Shown piece after piece: positions 36,115 to 47,442 of a stretch of DNA of 64,000 bases. The stretch's first letter is position 1. Every line of letters starts with the position of its first letter. This DNA is from Paragonimus skrjabini miyazakii. Taxonomy: Eukaryota > Platyhelminthes > Trematoda > Plagiorchiida > Troglotrematidae. Location of the stretch: assembly GCA_014338405.1 (NCBI GenBank), contig JTDE01000038.1, forward strand, positions 302,375-366,374. The letters are read 5' to 3'. The translations under genes and the position numbers were made by a program. The notes beneath the pieces were generated by a model. The model made no database searches. It was not told the origin of the DNA and was given only the letters and a program-made list of their open reading frames with translations.

Positions 36115-37860
36115 CACCATATTCCAAACCTACGAGTGGTTCAAATAATGGCAAGTGATTCATGCAGCCGATGAACCGACGTTCAGCAAACACTACTAGG
36201 ACGCTCGGTAGTGTCTTAAAAGAAAGCATATACAGTCAACCGTCAAGACACCACGTTTAATATACTTATTCTGGCCTTCCGCAGGATTAATGACGTGGTT
36301 GTCAATCAGCACACTTACTTTAGGTAAATTTTGAGCTTAACTAATTTTACAATCAAGGCATTTTTTGGTAAGACGGCAATATACCGTCGCAGTGACAAAC
36401 TTAACAGCGTGCAACAAACTAATAAACCGTCCCACGTTTTCAACCAAAATCATATGACGGGTCAACCGGTAAATACTTTTTTCACCACCTAAACCAGCCG
36501 GTTGGCCATGACGCCTGGGTACTTCGTTCATTGAATAAAAACAAAAGACAGCATCACAGTCTGGATGGATAGATTGTCCGCCATTGTGCTGCTAGATCCA
36601 CAAAAACAAGAGTGCAAAACAGCAGACATGTTTGAGGACCATCAACTGAGAGTTTTTTCTTCAGGCATTGGTGGCCGCCGTTACAGTCTTGATGCAGTGC
36701 ATCACCTAGAATAACACTGCCATGTGTAGGGCGAGATTTTGAAAACAATTGTAGGAATGAAAATAACGAACTGGGATACTGCCTTTCGTGGAAGAAAGCA
36801 AAAATGCCCTTTGACCTTCAAGGGACCTCGCAACCTAGTAAGTTTTTGACCATTATCTGGCTTATCGTTCATAATGTGTAGATTGCCTGATTCACGACTG
36901 CGCGTTCGAATCCTAAACTTCTGTTTTGACATACAATCCCCTTCATGCACACCCTCAAAGTTCTTCATCATACCAAAGAACTGACGCTCGTCACGAGATG
37001 TATATTCGGGTGACAACCTCGAAATTCGTGTGAATACCCAAAGTTACCCAGCCGAAAATTATCCGCAGGTGGAAAGTTTTCACATTGATGGACCGTTAAT
37101 GAATCAGTTTGTAACTTTGTCAGAATTGTACTTTGCTGAATTTCCCCGAAGGTTTGAAAAATTCTTTTTGCTGCAAAAAAATCAGTTAATATTCGAAGAA
37201 TATCCTCGATGACGCTAAAATCGCGGTAATTTGACAGCAAGACACGCGAATGAAACAGTTAAGCATTGTAACTGGGTTAATACAGGGAGTTAGCAATGGG
37301 TCACAATGAACTTGCGTAGTATGGATAGCAAATCCTTCTCCGTCAACTTATTCATTCGAAAGTCCGTGAAATAGGTAGAGAGCTGACATAAATATGATGT
37401 TGTATAATCACGAAAGCATTGAGCGAAATTTATTCACCCACACCATGGGCAAACAGCAACAAATTCATGGGATGGTTTCCAGCTGTTAATTTAATGTTGG
37501 TCAACTTGATATGATTGTTCGGTATACTGCTCACTTTACCTGGGCATAATCTGGTTTGGCAATATGGTTAAAAGATGGTGCTTAACGTTGTGTCGTTAAC
37601 TGAATCCGTTAGTAAGTGGAACCTCATGTGCTTTCCAGAAATTGAAATGGTTTAGCAGGACGGAAAGCAGGCTTTTTCGTTTGGACGTACGGTTTAACAC
37701 AATGATGTTTCTGTTCGACAGTCAGCTTTGGTATTCAAAAAGACGCCTAGGGTCGTCTGGTTTACTTGCAATGGCTCAGCGATTTAGCCATTAATAGACG
37801 GGTCCAAAGCACGGGAGTAGAGTACACAAATCCAGTCGGTTTGTCTTGTATGGTATCACG
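36115..37860. other. Unassigned interval with minus-strand ORFs
   Basis: ORFs of 104 and 90 codons (36702-37016, 36968-37240, minus) overlap and show no recognised domain. They could be an old element or an exon. Confidence 0.3.
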
Positions 37861-38190
37861 TGGGCGTCTGTTGATTTGGGAAATAGAGGTTAAAAGTAGA
37901 ATGTGGTATCGTCCTTGAAAACTGTCATCAGTTAAGAAGACAATAATATCGCTATTCTTTTTTAATTAAATAGGTGCCTAGTGATACCGTAAAACGATCT
38001 GTAAAAGTGCAGCTGACGATCTCAGAAAGAAACCTGTTCCATTGGTTAGTGACCCTGTAGGAGAATTGGTGTGTAAGGAAAGCGTGGGGACAGAGCTCGT
38101 GAAGTCGTGTGGCATGTCCTCGTCGGCTGACGGTTTACAGAATGCGCATCATACAAGAAGGTATCTATATCGTGTTTAAACTCCAGAGTG
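37861..38190 (-). mobile_element. CR1-like LINE, C-terminal end
   Basis: The frame reads RGHATRLHELCPHAFLTHQF, then SYRVTNQWNRFLSEIVSCTF and DRFTVSLGTYL before a stop. This is the CR1/jockey C-terminus. Sequence downstream (GGGCGTCTGTTGAT block, plus strand 37862-37876) is shared with the copy at 23236. Confidence 0.78.
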
Positions 38191-38194
38191 AAAG

Positions 38195-39975
38195 AACAAA
38201 CAACCAGCCTGGTTTTCTTCATAACGTTGTGGAACCATGATTAGAAACATGTATCATGAAGGTTCGTGAATCTAGCCCGCAAAACACGTCGTAAAATGCA
38301 ACACTAGCATTTACATCGCCTATATTTGGTGCAGCGGTACGTCGTCCACCACTTAACTTCAGCAGAACTCATACTCATATCATCGTATCTCATTCGTCCA
38401 CTGTTACATTTTGTGCCTGCACCAAGCCCGCACAAAACACTGTTTATATGAACAACTTCTAAATTAGTTGAACCTCAAAAACTTTTGGTCCTCGAACAGA
38501 TCCTTGATGCCCTGCAACTAATCTCTTATCTACAATGGTATGAAGCACAAAATGGACTTCTACTGAAATAAGCCGTTAAAATATGTACAAGTGGTTATGG
38601 AATCGTTCGCTAATTATTCCAGTTCACACTGAGTGATGTGCAATCTGTTGATCTAATAACCGTTGCTCTCGTACCCAACGACAGAAAAGATAATCGATTT
38701 TTGAAACGGTTAATGAGGAGGCGCTTGTGAAACCTGATGTTAATGCGGTACTAATTGGTCGAATGTGCAAGAAAGCTAAGTTTCTCACTTCAACTGTGAA
38801 AAATCCTGAAAATGGAACAACTAATGTGCCCGTACAGTGAAATAGACAACTAGCCACTGCTCAGTAATGAAGACTGGTAGAACGGAATCGGGTTCTGTCA
38901 AAAAATGGTCATTGGCCGGGTCGGGGGAAGACGACTGCTCACGTATCGAGAAACGACAGAAATTATCAGTTACTGGAGGGAAGATATAAAAGGGAAATGT
39001 CTAATTTGGGCATTTGGAAATTGATATGGTTCACACTGATTGGCAGTGGAGAAAACGTTTACAGTAAGTGATGTAAGAATAAAAGTGGTTGGTGCAGTTT
39101 ATTTAAGGTAGGTAATAAAACGTGGAGCCACCGTTCACTAATAATCAAACGAAGTTTACCAATTTCAAAAGTAATGCGAAAGTTCCTAACGAAAGCAAGG
39201 CGTACATTATCAATTTTATAGTTGATACCTCATCATTTATCGAGATAACTGTTACTTGTCAACCAAATTCCAAAAGCAGTTTCAACAAATAGCCTATATG
39301 TACCTTCACAACAGCGATTATTGAGATTTTCGACCTGAGCGCCGAATGGACAACAACGGATATACCGGTTAGTTAAGACGAATATTTCAGTGCTCGTGAT
39401 CATTCATGTCACAGAAACTGGCGATTTTCACATCCCCGAGCGAACCCACCGAAATACTGCCAAACATTGTTTTGTGACCGCAGAGTTTCCAGCTACGGAT
39501 AATCTCCAGCATTTACTGCTAAACATCCGCGCAATACTGATCTACCCAAGTTATCCCATATTGGAGGTCTCAGAAACTAGTGTCCTATCATATAAACCGT
39601 ACAAAAGTAGTGCTGTCTATCATGTATCATTGCACTCATACGATACATGCGTTTGTACACAACACAACTGTAAGGTCAGTTTGGAGGTAATCCAATTCCG
39701 CCATGTTTCCTAGTACCTACAGCTGTCATGAAAGTGTTATTGTAGCATGGCCGTTGTTGAAAGCTTCGCAAGAGATCCAACAATTCTCCGCATTTTTGCG
39801 TGCTTCTTCAATATTCTCCAGAAGATGTTCCATTGCCAACTCACCGTGCATTAAATCACATGTTGATCTGGGACGCTCTGAGGTTAAGTGAAGTATGTAG
39901 TCCTAGTACGTCATCTTGAAGTATATCAACCACTTCACCGAAAGTTGACACGACAATCAGAGTTCCTGGATGAAT
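38195..39975. other. Unassigned interval
   Basis: No protein or repeat recognised. The ORF at 39390-39713 has no known motif. Confidence 0.3.
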
Positions 39976-40775
39976 TTTGTGCGAAACTGAAGGCACTATT
40001 ACCTGTTTCCACAACAGTTGCCAAGACAACTGTTGTGGTAGGCATCACGGTCACATCTTTAACCTACTCCTGCTCCTCAATTGTATCAATGGTCTTCCTC
40101 CTCTGAATACATCTCCGCTGTTGCCGTTTGCATATGACGTTAAAGTTCGGGGGTTACCGGATAAAACTAATGCCCTTTCAGCTCTATCAAATGATCTGAG
40201 GGGCTTGTTCAAATTGTCAGACAAACAGGGTGGGAGTTTACTCCGGAAAGTTGAGTGTTAAGCATATTTGACACCTGTTAAGTATAACTTACTAATTGTA
40301 AGTTTTCCGTCTTCAGTAGGTATCCACGTGACTGGGGTTAGCGGCTTCTGGTTCGCAATCTCTATCGCGCTCACTCGGTGTGGATGCAAATATGAAAATG
40401 GCTAACACCACTTTGGCGCAACTCAAGCGACTTCTCGAGCGGCTACCTGCTTCAGGCTTCTTTATAAAAATTTCCTTCGGTCGCACAGCGGATGCGGATT
40501 AACGCCTTGACCTCCCTTTCTTTTGAATTGCCCAGCTAGAACATCAAACAATTTGCCCTTTAAAACCTTCAAGAGTTAACAGCCAGGCTATGTGAGACAC
40601 CTCTTGGAGAAACAAAATAGTTGTTCACTCGATTTTCGTCGGCCTTGAGGTTAACTAGTCCTCACCTTTTTCATAATCAAATCGCATAGCCTTCCTTGCA
40701 AATCGGCGTTTAATCTCTCAGGGACGAGCAGTCTGAGACGCCATCCTTTTAATACTGTAAAAAAACCACACTGAG
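39976..40775 (+). mobile_element. CR1-like LINE, RT C-terminal half
   Basis: RT reads INGLPPLNTSPLLPFAYDVK (FADD changed to FAYD), then ALSNDLRGLFKLSDKQ. Scattered frames continue with LRSHSGCGLTP (the RPHLEYC position) and end with NLSGTSSLRRHPF near 40750. Many stops. It is a separate copy from those on the minus strand. Confidence 0.68.
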
Positions 40776-40989
40776 GTGTGAGAATGACTTTTTATTGTGC
40801 ATCAGTAGGGCATAGAGGGTAGATCCTGTGCGTCTACTCCCTGCCCGCTCTGCTTGCAGTTTCCAAATTCATTTTGCATTATTGTCGCGCTTAGTTACGT
40901 AATCGTATGCATCTAACTAGGAAATGGGAGACCTGCCTCTTATGTTTTTTATTACTCCACTGTTCAAATGACATAAAATTGTTGTACTA

Positions 40990-41490
40990 GTAATAGTGTA
41001 GCAAAAAGGCGTCCAATGAAGCACAATCTTTATTGTCCAACTCGCTAGTTACCATGCCACACGAGCGCTCGCGATTTTGAATCACAATTCCAGTCAACAA
41101 CACCCCCTGGTTTCCGCTCGCACGTCGTGTGCACTTCTACCCGGTTCAGGTGTGTGATTGGCGCCTTCTACCCGGGGGTTTTCTGCCTGCTATTCCTCGG
41201 CCGTTGATCCGATTTCGTTGAGCAATAGCTTGTCCGATTGCTCGTGCTGTCCTCCGTCTATCAATCGTGGGCTTTAACCGTAATCCACAGCTGTGTCGAG
41301 ATATTCGGCTGCCACGTCTCGCCCGTTGGTCCGATCCGGTCGAGCAATGACTCATCCGGTCGCCCACGCCGTTCTCCATCCGCTCACCGTGGGTTTTTGA
41401 ACGCACCTCCTCCTGTGTTGCGGTATTCCGCCGAGAGCTGGAATGCTCGCACTTCCTGTCTGACAATCCTCCACAATAGTAAACATAAAA
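40990..41490 (-). repeat. Repeat family R1, copy a (dimeric, second arm truncated)
   Basis: On the minus strand arm 1 (from about 41475) is followed by arm 2, which lacks its first 40 or so bases, then the common tail with the poly(A)-signal AATAAA (complement at 41029-41034) and the terminal block TTTTTGCTACACTATTAC. It is aligned by eye to copies at 54048, 57528 and 63318. The right edge touches the inverted flank of PLE 2. Confidence 0.75.
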
Positions 41491-41496
41491 CCTTGT

Positions 41497-41640
41497 ATAA
41501 AACAATGAGAAGACGCAGTTCATATGATGTTCTCCGGAGTGACAAGTCGAACATTCTGGTCACACAAGGATTTGCAACTAATTTTGAAAGAGTCAAAATT
41601 CCACAGAGTGGAATTCATGGCTTAAGGGATTAAACAGCTA
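41497..41640 (+). repeat. Inverted flank of PLE 2, left copy
   Basis: It matches the reverse complement of 42716-42852 at roughly three bases in four; shared blocks include AAAACAATGAGAAGAC, GATGTTCTCCGGAGT and AAGGGATTAAACAG. It abuts the truncated RT of PLE 2. Confidence 0.78.
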
Positions 41641-41654
41641 GACTTCAAAAATGG

Positions 41655-42677
41655 AAGTCAAAATTCTGGTCCACTTCATGCGGATTTCTTCATGGCCAAA
41701 GTAGAATCCACACTATGCGAAAGCATGTCAAAATCAATGGTTTACTGACGCTACGTAGATGGTATTCTAGCCATCTTTGAGAGCGCGAGTGCATCAAATA
41801 CATTGTTCTCGAAGTTGATCCAGACTCACCCAAACTTAAAACAGACGAGAGAGCGAAACGAATGACTACCCTCCGTACCTGGACATTCTAGTCACTCGAA
41901 GACCAGGTGGCACGGTAGGAAGGTACGCCTACAGGAAGCCTTCATGGACTGGACAGCACATGTATTTCGAAAGTTTCTGTGCGGCGCAGCATAAGAGAAT
42001 TCTAGTCAGGATGCCTTTCCATAGAGCACGGTGGATTTGCACTGAAGATAGCCTACAGCTAGAGTTAGACTTACTGACAGACACTCTGCGTGTCAACATT
42101 TACCCCCTGCGTCTTATTAAAAGAGACGGCAAAGCCGTCATCCCAACTGTAGAAGTGACGATGCTACTAAAGAGGACAGTGTATTTAGAACTCCCGTCTC
42201 TAGGTGACAGCTGGTCAAAAATGACGAGGGAGCGTCTGACAGCAGCCGTATCAAGGACTTATAACGCTGCAAAGTTGTGTGTGATAAAACGAACGAGAAC
42301 CCTACCGGTCGCCCCGGTTACAAACAGTGTACGACTGTCACGTCTCACTTTTTCTATAAATACTCGTGTAGCTGCGGTATGAGCTATATGAGGAGGACAA
42401 ACCGGTAACTAGCTGTTCGCATCAAGCAGCGTGTACCAGAATGGCTGGAGACGCAGTTAAAAATGCCAGGAGTCTGTATAGATGCCGATGGACGACACCC
42501 CACATCTTCCGTTGCGAGGCACATATTGCAAACAGGACACAGTCAAAGTTTCTGACGCGTTCTCGAAGCAACCGGAAACTCATACTTCGGTTAGCCGGGG
42601 CTTTGGCCATTAAACGTCATAGTTCCCCCCTATGTGATAAAAAACAATTTGTGTTGGCACTGCGGCTACCCTGGTAG
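41655..42677 (+). mobile_element. Penelope-like element 2: RT C-terminal part and GIY-YIG domain (decayed)
   Basis: Readable from GPLHADFFMAKVEST (motif B region) through RYVDGILAIFES (YVDD position altered to YVDG), then YLDILVTRRPGGTVGRYAYR and KPSWTGQHMYFESF. A long open part (41960-42320) holds RARWICTEDSLQLELDLL and LGDSWSKMTRERLTAAVSRT. The GIY-YIG part follows: YKYSCSCGMSYMRRTNR, a stop, LAVRIKQRVPEWL, and SVARHIANRTQSKF. It ends with LALRLPW and a stop at 42677. It differs from PLE 1 in sequence, so it is a different family. PLEs move by RT plus the GIY-YIG endonuclease. Confidence 0.82.
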
Positions 42678-42715
42678 TCGGCATTCCCACAATTTAAATT
42701 TTCATTCTTGGTGTC

Positions 42716-42858
42716 TGTCTGTTTAATCCCTTACACCATGACTTCCGAACTGTGAAATTTTGACTCGCTTAAAATTAGTTACATGTTTGTGTGTGATCAG
42801 AAATGTTACTCCGGAGAACATCACATGAATTGGGTCTTCTCATTGTTTTATTCAAGTT
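42716..42858 (-). repeat. Inverted flank of PLE 2, right copy
   Basis: Partner of 41497-41640, about 38 bases after the PLE 2 stop codon. See that entry for shared blocks. Confidence 0.78.
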
Positions 42859-42859
42859 T

Positions 42860-43620
42860 ATCAGGGGAACAAACTTTTCAAATGTGACCTTGTAATTTTT
42901 TAAAATGCGTATAAGTTTCCGCGAACAAAACCCACCGTTAGATGCTTTGAAAGAAAATATGTACCTGAAACGATAACAAATTCGCTTTCCTCCCAATGAG
43001 AATTAGAAGCGCTTGATGAGGCTAATTCAAGCACAATCTGCGTAAGTTTGTTTAACAAACCTTTATATAAACATTCAGTACGTACACCAAAATCTATAGA
43101 TTTAGATGTTGGCTAAAGCTGCGTGTTCGTGGTATACTGTATGGCGTAAGAGGTCAGCTATGCCGCTTCGGGCACGAAATGAGTGCGTATGGAGTACAAT
43201 AATGAGTTGGTTCATTTACATTGTTTAAAATAATTATCGCATTTCACTACACTCAAATATGGTCCAGTTTTGTTATGTATCTCTTCAAAAACTGCGCAGT
43301 TCTCTTCTTGCTAGTCTTGATTACACTTCTTTTTGTTATGGAGTGCCCTATGGATCGTTAGAAAAAAAACAACAAATTAAACACATGTATACGTGTGTTT
43401 CATTTATTGTTTCATTTATGGATCCATTTTTAGCTGTTCTGAGCCAATGCACATGGGTCCCGAATGAAAGTAATGAACGCTCCATGAACACCATTATGGA
43501 CCATATTATTCAAGCCTATGTCGTAGATCTAGGATCCCTAACATTATCCTCGCACATTTGGGGGGAAATTCAGCAGCACCATGTTTGTATACTCTCGCTT
43601 TTTCTGAAAATTACCCCAAA
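42860..43620. other. Unassigned interval
   Basis: The 128-codon plus-strand ORF 43259-43645 has no recognised domain and is AT-rich. Confidence 0.3.
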
Positions 43621-43629
43621 TAGCACGCC

Positions 43630-43740
43630 CCATATGGTCCCCTAGGGGACTCCGGGGGGGCTGGCAGGGGGCAAAAATGGGGTTTGACCGATGGGCCCCA
43701 CGTGGGACCCATGGGGGCAAAATGGGGGCTGGCCGTAAAT
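43630..43740 (+). repeat. G-rich inverted end, left side of DNA transposon
   Basis: Contains GGGGGCAAAATGGGGGC at about 43713-43729 and a related GGGGGCAAAAATGGGG upstream. The same unit occurs in complement at 46364-46390. Perfect palindromes GTCCCCTAGGGGAC (43637-43650) and CCCACGTGGG lie inside. Confidence 0.5.
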
Positions 43741-44507
43741 TCGTTTTACCGCGCGAAAGCTCACCCACGAATACGATTTTTCTCAACTACTACGTATTAT
43801 ACTTTTAGTTCTTCTCAAATAATTGCTCCACCACGTCCACATTGGTCCCTAATCTAACGGACGACCCGCCAGTGCAAGACTATAGGCGACAATGAATGAA
43901 AGGTTGAGAGTGTATGTAAATTTATTGTCAATCACCGTAAATGTACAACACAGTTGTTCAGATCAGTACATTGGTTTCTTCCCAGACAACAAGTTGACAG
44001 TGCAAATCAGATCTTCGTTCACTGGTCTTCATTGTCCATGTGGATGGTCCGTCTTCGAAGTTTCTGCAAGGTAACAGATAATATGTTTTAAGTGAGGTCT
44101 TCAGTGAAGCAGACTAACATAGTGTTGCTGTTTATGTGGATAAAAATGCATAAACAAACACTTAAAGTGATTACGCAACAAGCGATAGCTAATGTTTGGA
44201 AGGCAACTTATGGTTGATGTGCCACACTGGGTATAACACAAAAAACAGATGGATACAGTTTGCAAACGGAAGGACACAGCTATCTATAACAATGTCTTAC
44301 CTTTTTTGCTGACTTTTAATTTCGGCCCACGTATTCCACCTATCTGAAATGAGATGAAAAAGTCATGACAGTTAAAGCCGCGGTACACATTATTTTGAAG
44401 TACATTTGGTAATCGTTGTGAAGTTATATCGCATACTGTTAGGTCTTCATTTATCGGGTATAAATGGATAAGTGGCAAACAACGCTGTAAGCACCCGTAG
44501 AAATATG

Positions 44508-44531
44508 TGTATATTTGCATGCAAATATACA
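44508..44531. repeat. Perfect 24-bp palindrome with octamer core
   Basis: TGTATATTTGCA followed by its exact complement TGCAAATATACA. The core includes ATTTGCAT on both strands, the POU octamer. It lies inside the DNA transposon region. Confidence 0.9.
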
Positions 44532-44599
44532 AAAAGGTTTACATATACGTTTACAGATGTTTTTCTGGCATTGTTATATAAAAAACGGTCAAACGATAT

Positions 44600-44722
44600 C
44601 ATTTTTCATTCTGAGTTTCCTTCCACCAGCGCGGTCTCGCGCGTTATGCAACCACTTTCTGATCTCCCACTCCACTTCTTTATCCGTTGCTGCAGCAAAA
44701 TGAGAGTTATGTACCGCATCTG
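44600..44722 (-). pseudogene. Possible second ORF exon of the DNA transposon
   Basis: After an acceptor-like tttttatcttcag, the frame reads AVHNSHFAAATDKEVEWEIR, then KWLHNARDRAGGRKLRMKND and a stop. The tryptophan/RDR-GGR pattern reminds me of C-termini of transposon-associated proteins with a DUF4806-like end; that is memory, not a search. It could also belong to the transposase itself after an intron. Confidence 0.35.
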
Positions 44723-44820
44723 AAGATAAAAAGTCAGCGTGTGAAGAGTATTATTACCTGTAATAGCTTTTGTTATTTTAAGTTAGCTGGCCTGATGTTT
44801 CCCGTGGATCCCACTCCAGT

Positions 44821-46101
44821 TCAGTTGTTTGGAGAAAGTGCCTTGTTTATTCTATCACATATGGCACGAATTGAAGAAGGATTAAGGCGATGTCCGGCAT
44901 CACGTGGGGACGTTAACCAAAGTCCGATCAATCGTTTGGTTACACCTAAGCAAAAAAGGTGCATATAATCATGGGGGAAACTGCGAATCATATCCAGGGG
45001 TAGAGAAATAAATGGGGAGTCACCAGTGTGGTGATGTACGTCACTTTGGGAACGAAAACTTTCGTCTGTCCTGTTCGGGCAATCACACTTAGGGAACGTC
45101 ACCCTGCGCGCTATCATCACACCACGCTGACTGCAGTGGTCACAACCAGAATAGCCAGCGTGACCCCTACATTGCTTCACAAAGCAACGAGCCGGGGTAT
45201 CACACACTACGCTTGAGAGAACCACGAAGATGCTTGAAGTGCTTCCAGGAATGACCAAACCGTCTCGGTAGAAAACATCCAATTCACCAATGCACTGCTG
45301 AAGGTATGCTTGAAAATTCGACGGTTTCACCGGCCCTCTGTATACACTCACCACGAACGGTACCGACAAAAATGGCCTGATAACTCTGCAGAGAATGGGC
45401 CACAGCTGAGTGTGGGAGGAATTGTACACTCGCATACCGTCAATGTTCAACTGCAACGACAGTTCATTGCAAACAATTTCAGGGGGTCGGCAGAGGAGAA
45501 AACATAAACCGCGTATTAAACCGAAGTGAACGTAAACTCCAGCCCCGATGACCAATTTACTACAAACTCGCGGAGTGCCCATCAACGTTCGAGGGTCCTT
45601 CGGTAAATCAGGATAGTGATACCTCAAAGATTTCAATATCATTCGCTGGTCTTCCAATGATATGTTTCCTCGCAGGAACCGGCCAACAATATCCTATCGA
45701 ATTGTTCTTTCCGGAGTGTTTACCAAGGAAGACGATGGTCCTACATAGAAACTTTGAAACAATGTACAAATAATTACCATCAACTGCTTCATTTACCGTT
45801 ATGGCTTCAGGAAGCTCAGGGGGTCCCAAAGCCGATGCACTGGCAACGTTTGGTTCAATCACATTTTGCAGTGAGTCTTCATTACTACCTAATTCGCATT
45901 TTAGATTACATTTGAAAAACAATCCATCACACCGGAAAGTGAAACACCAAGTCTAACCAAGTATGGACATCCATTCCTGTGATCCCACCTTGACGCTTGT
46001 CCACATCCGAAACACTTATTCTGCTGCATGAACCTCCTGCACTTTCGGTAAATGGTGGATACCGAACAACGATCTTTTATCATCTGTGTGATGTAATCCA
46101 T
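44821..46101 (-). pseudogene. Tnp2-like transposase of a DNA transposon, degraded
   Basis: The main open frame (45657-44821, about 278 codons) has LRYHYPDLPKDPRTLMGTPR, LNIDGMRVYNSSHTQLWPIL, CDTPARCFVKQCRGHAGYSG, then CDHCSQRG, RTDESFRSQ and LDMIRSFPHDYMHLFCLGV. The Cys motifs and DYMHL/CLGV block are typical of the transposase-like proteins widespread in invertebrate genomes (I associate them with the CACTA/tnp2 group). Upstream pieces 45750-45922 and 45930-46101 (MDYITQMIKDRCSVSTIYRK) look like its N-terminus, split by stops or introns. The frame closes early at 44821; the following sequence reads on in another frame. The inverted G-rich ends at 43.7 and 46.4 kb would bound a 2.7-kb element. 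Confidence 0.72.
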
Positions 46102-46354
46102 TAATTATATTGCGAAATAACGTGCAATAATGTGATGAAAACAAATAATGCATCAAGACAACCTACGGGCATTTTAAGTCAACCAACACGGAGCTCAATT
46201 AATTAAGTGAAAGTGATGCATTAAAACAAAACAAAGAAAAAGATATCTTAACAAATAGGCACCAACGTGAACTACAGCACTGGAAATATCGCTAAAATTA
46301 CATATCGTGGGCTGATTTCGTGTATTTACCATGAAAAACGCACTAAAATACAGA

Positions 46355-46405
46355 GCCTCATTTTGCCCCCATTTTGCCCCCATTTTGCTCCATTAAAAAT
46401 GGGGC
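46355..46405 (-). repeat. G-rich inverted end, right side of DNA transposon
   Basis: On the plus strand CATTTTGCCCCC appears in tandem (46362-46390); its complement matches the left end at 43713. Confidence 0.5.
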
Positions 46406-47003
46406 TGTATTCTGCTTGGGACTATTCAAAATTCTATATAGGGGAACTGCCATAATGCCAAGCTTATTATTGCAGTTATTATCACTACCATTATAGCACA
46501 AGTTTTCCCACTGGTATTTCCTTTTTTCGTCAAGCAGCCAATCAGATGTTATCTTAATGGGAAAAGGGAAAAGTCCGCAGCTAAACCGACTTCCATTATG
46601 TTTTTTTCAGCCAACCATACATGGAGATCGCATGTAACCTCCAAAAACGATTCCCTCAATCGCTCTTAATGACATCACCGTTGTTAGAAGGGTCAGAAAA
46701 CGTTGCCGGTCAGTTTTTTTCCATGGCCCCCTCGTTTACGTAGAGCCCACCTCACTTTGCTACTAGGGGTATGAACCATTTTATTTTTACAAGTATCAGA
46801 ATAGTGCATTGCGTTGCGATTGATCTGTATAGACCAATAGGAATGCGACACTATGTACGTTGAAATGTGCTATTCTCGCCAGCATTTTCCCGGATTATTA
46901 ACCTGATGCATACCATTGTGAAGCAAGTTTCTTGGTCTTTGTTTCGTACGCTCAGGTTTCCCCAGCCTCATACAAAGGCGATTCAGAAATCGTAATAAAA
47001 GAA
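46406..47003. other. Unassigned interval
   Basis: Nothing recognised on either strand. Confidence 0.3.
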
Positions 47004-47011
47004 CGGTGAGT

Positions 47012-47442
47012 TTGTAAACAAAATTTATTTATTGATTTACTCGCCGTTCACAAGCGGGCTTCAACGGAACAAGTAATGACCTTAGTGAGATATAAGTGAA
47101 ACAGCCACTAGCACAACCGCACGACGGAAACTGCAGCCGACTTTCAGAATCCAAATAAGCGTCGGGTTGGTTAGACGGCGTTCCCAATGTAAATAGGTAA
47201 ATATTGTTATCCAAGTGAGTGAGAATTTAGCGAAGGTGACGGAAATTTCTTACACAGCCGTGAGTAAAGCTACGTAGTGTATTGGCGTCGGCTTCGTTTA
47301 TGAAACCCACGCTAACACACTAACTTTGATTTTAGTGGTCTGTAGTATATTTACAGTTACCAGGTGATGTGAACAGGTACGGCGGTACTAGTAAGACAAC
47401 TCTCACGTCTCAGGGGGTTTAGGATTTTGGTTACGTTGAAGA
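47012..47442 (-). repeat. Repeat family R2, copy 2
   Basis: Minus-strand match to 24858-25250. Its 3' edge forms a long inverted repeat with adjacent sequence: GAACGGTGAGT at 47004-47014 and ACTCGCCGTTC at about 47040-47050, a foldback not visible at copy 1. Confidence 0.65.

Noticed and set aside
43259..43645. 128-codon plus-strand ORF as a gene
   Set aside because: Runs into the G-rich transposon end and has no recognised domain.
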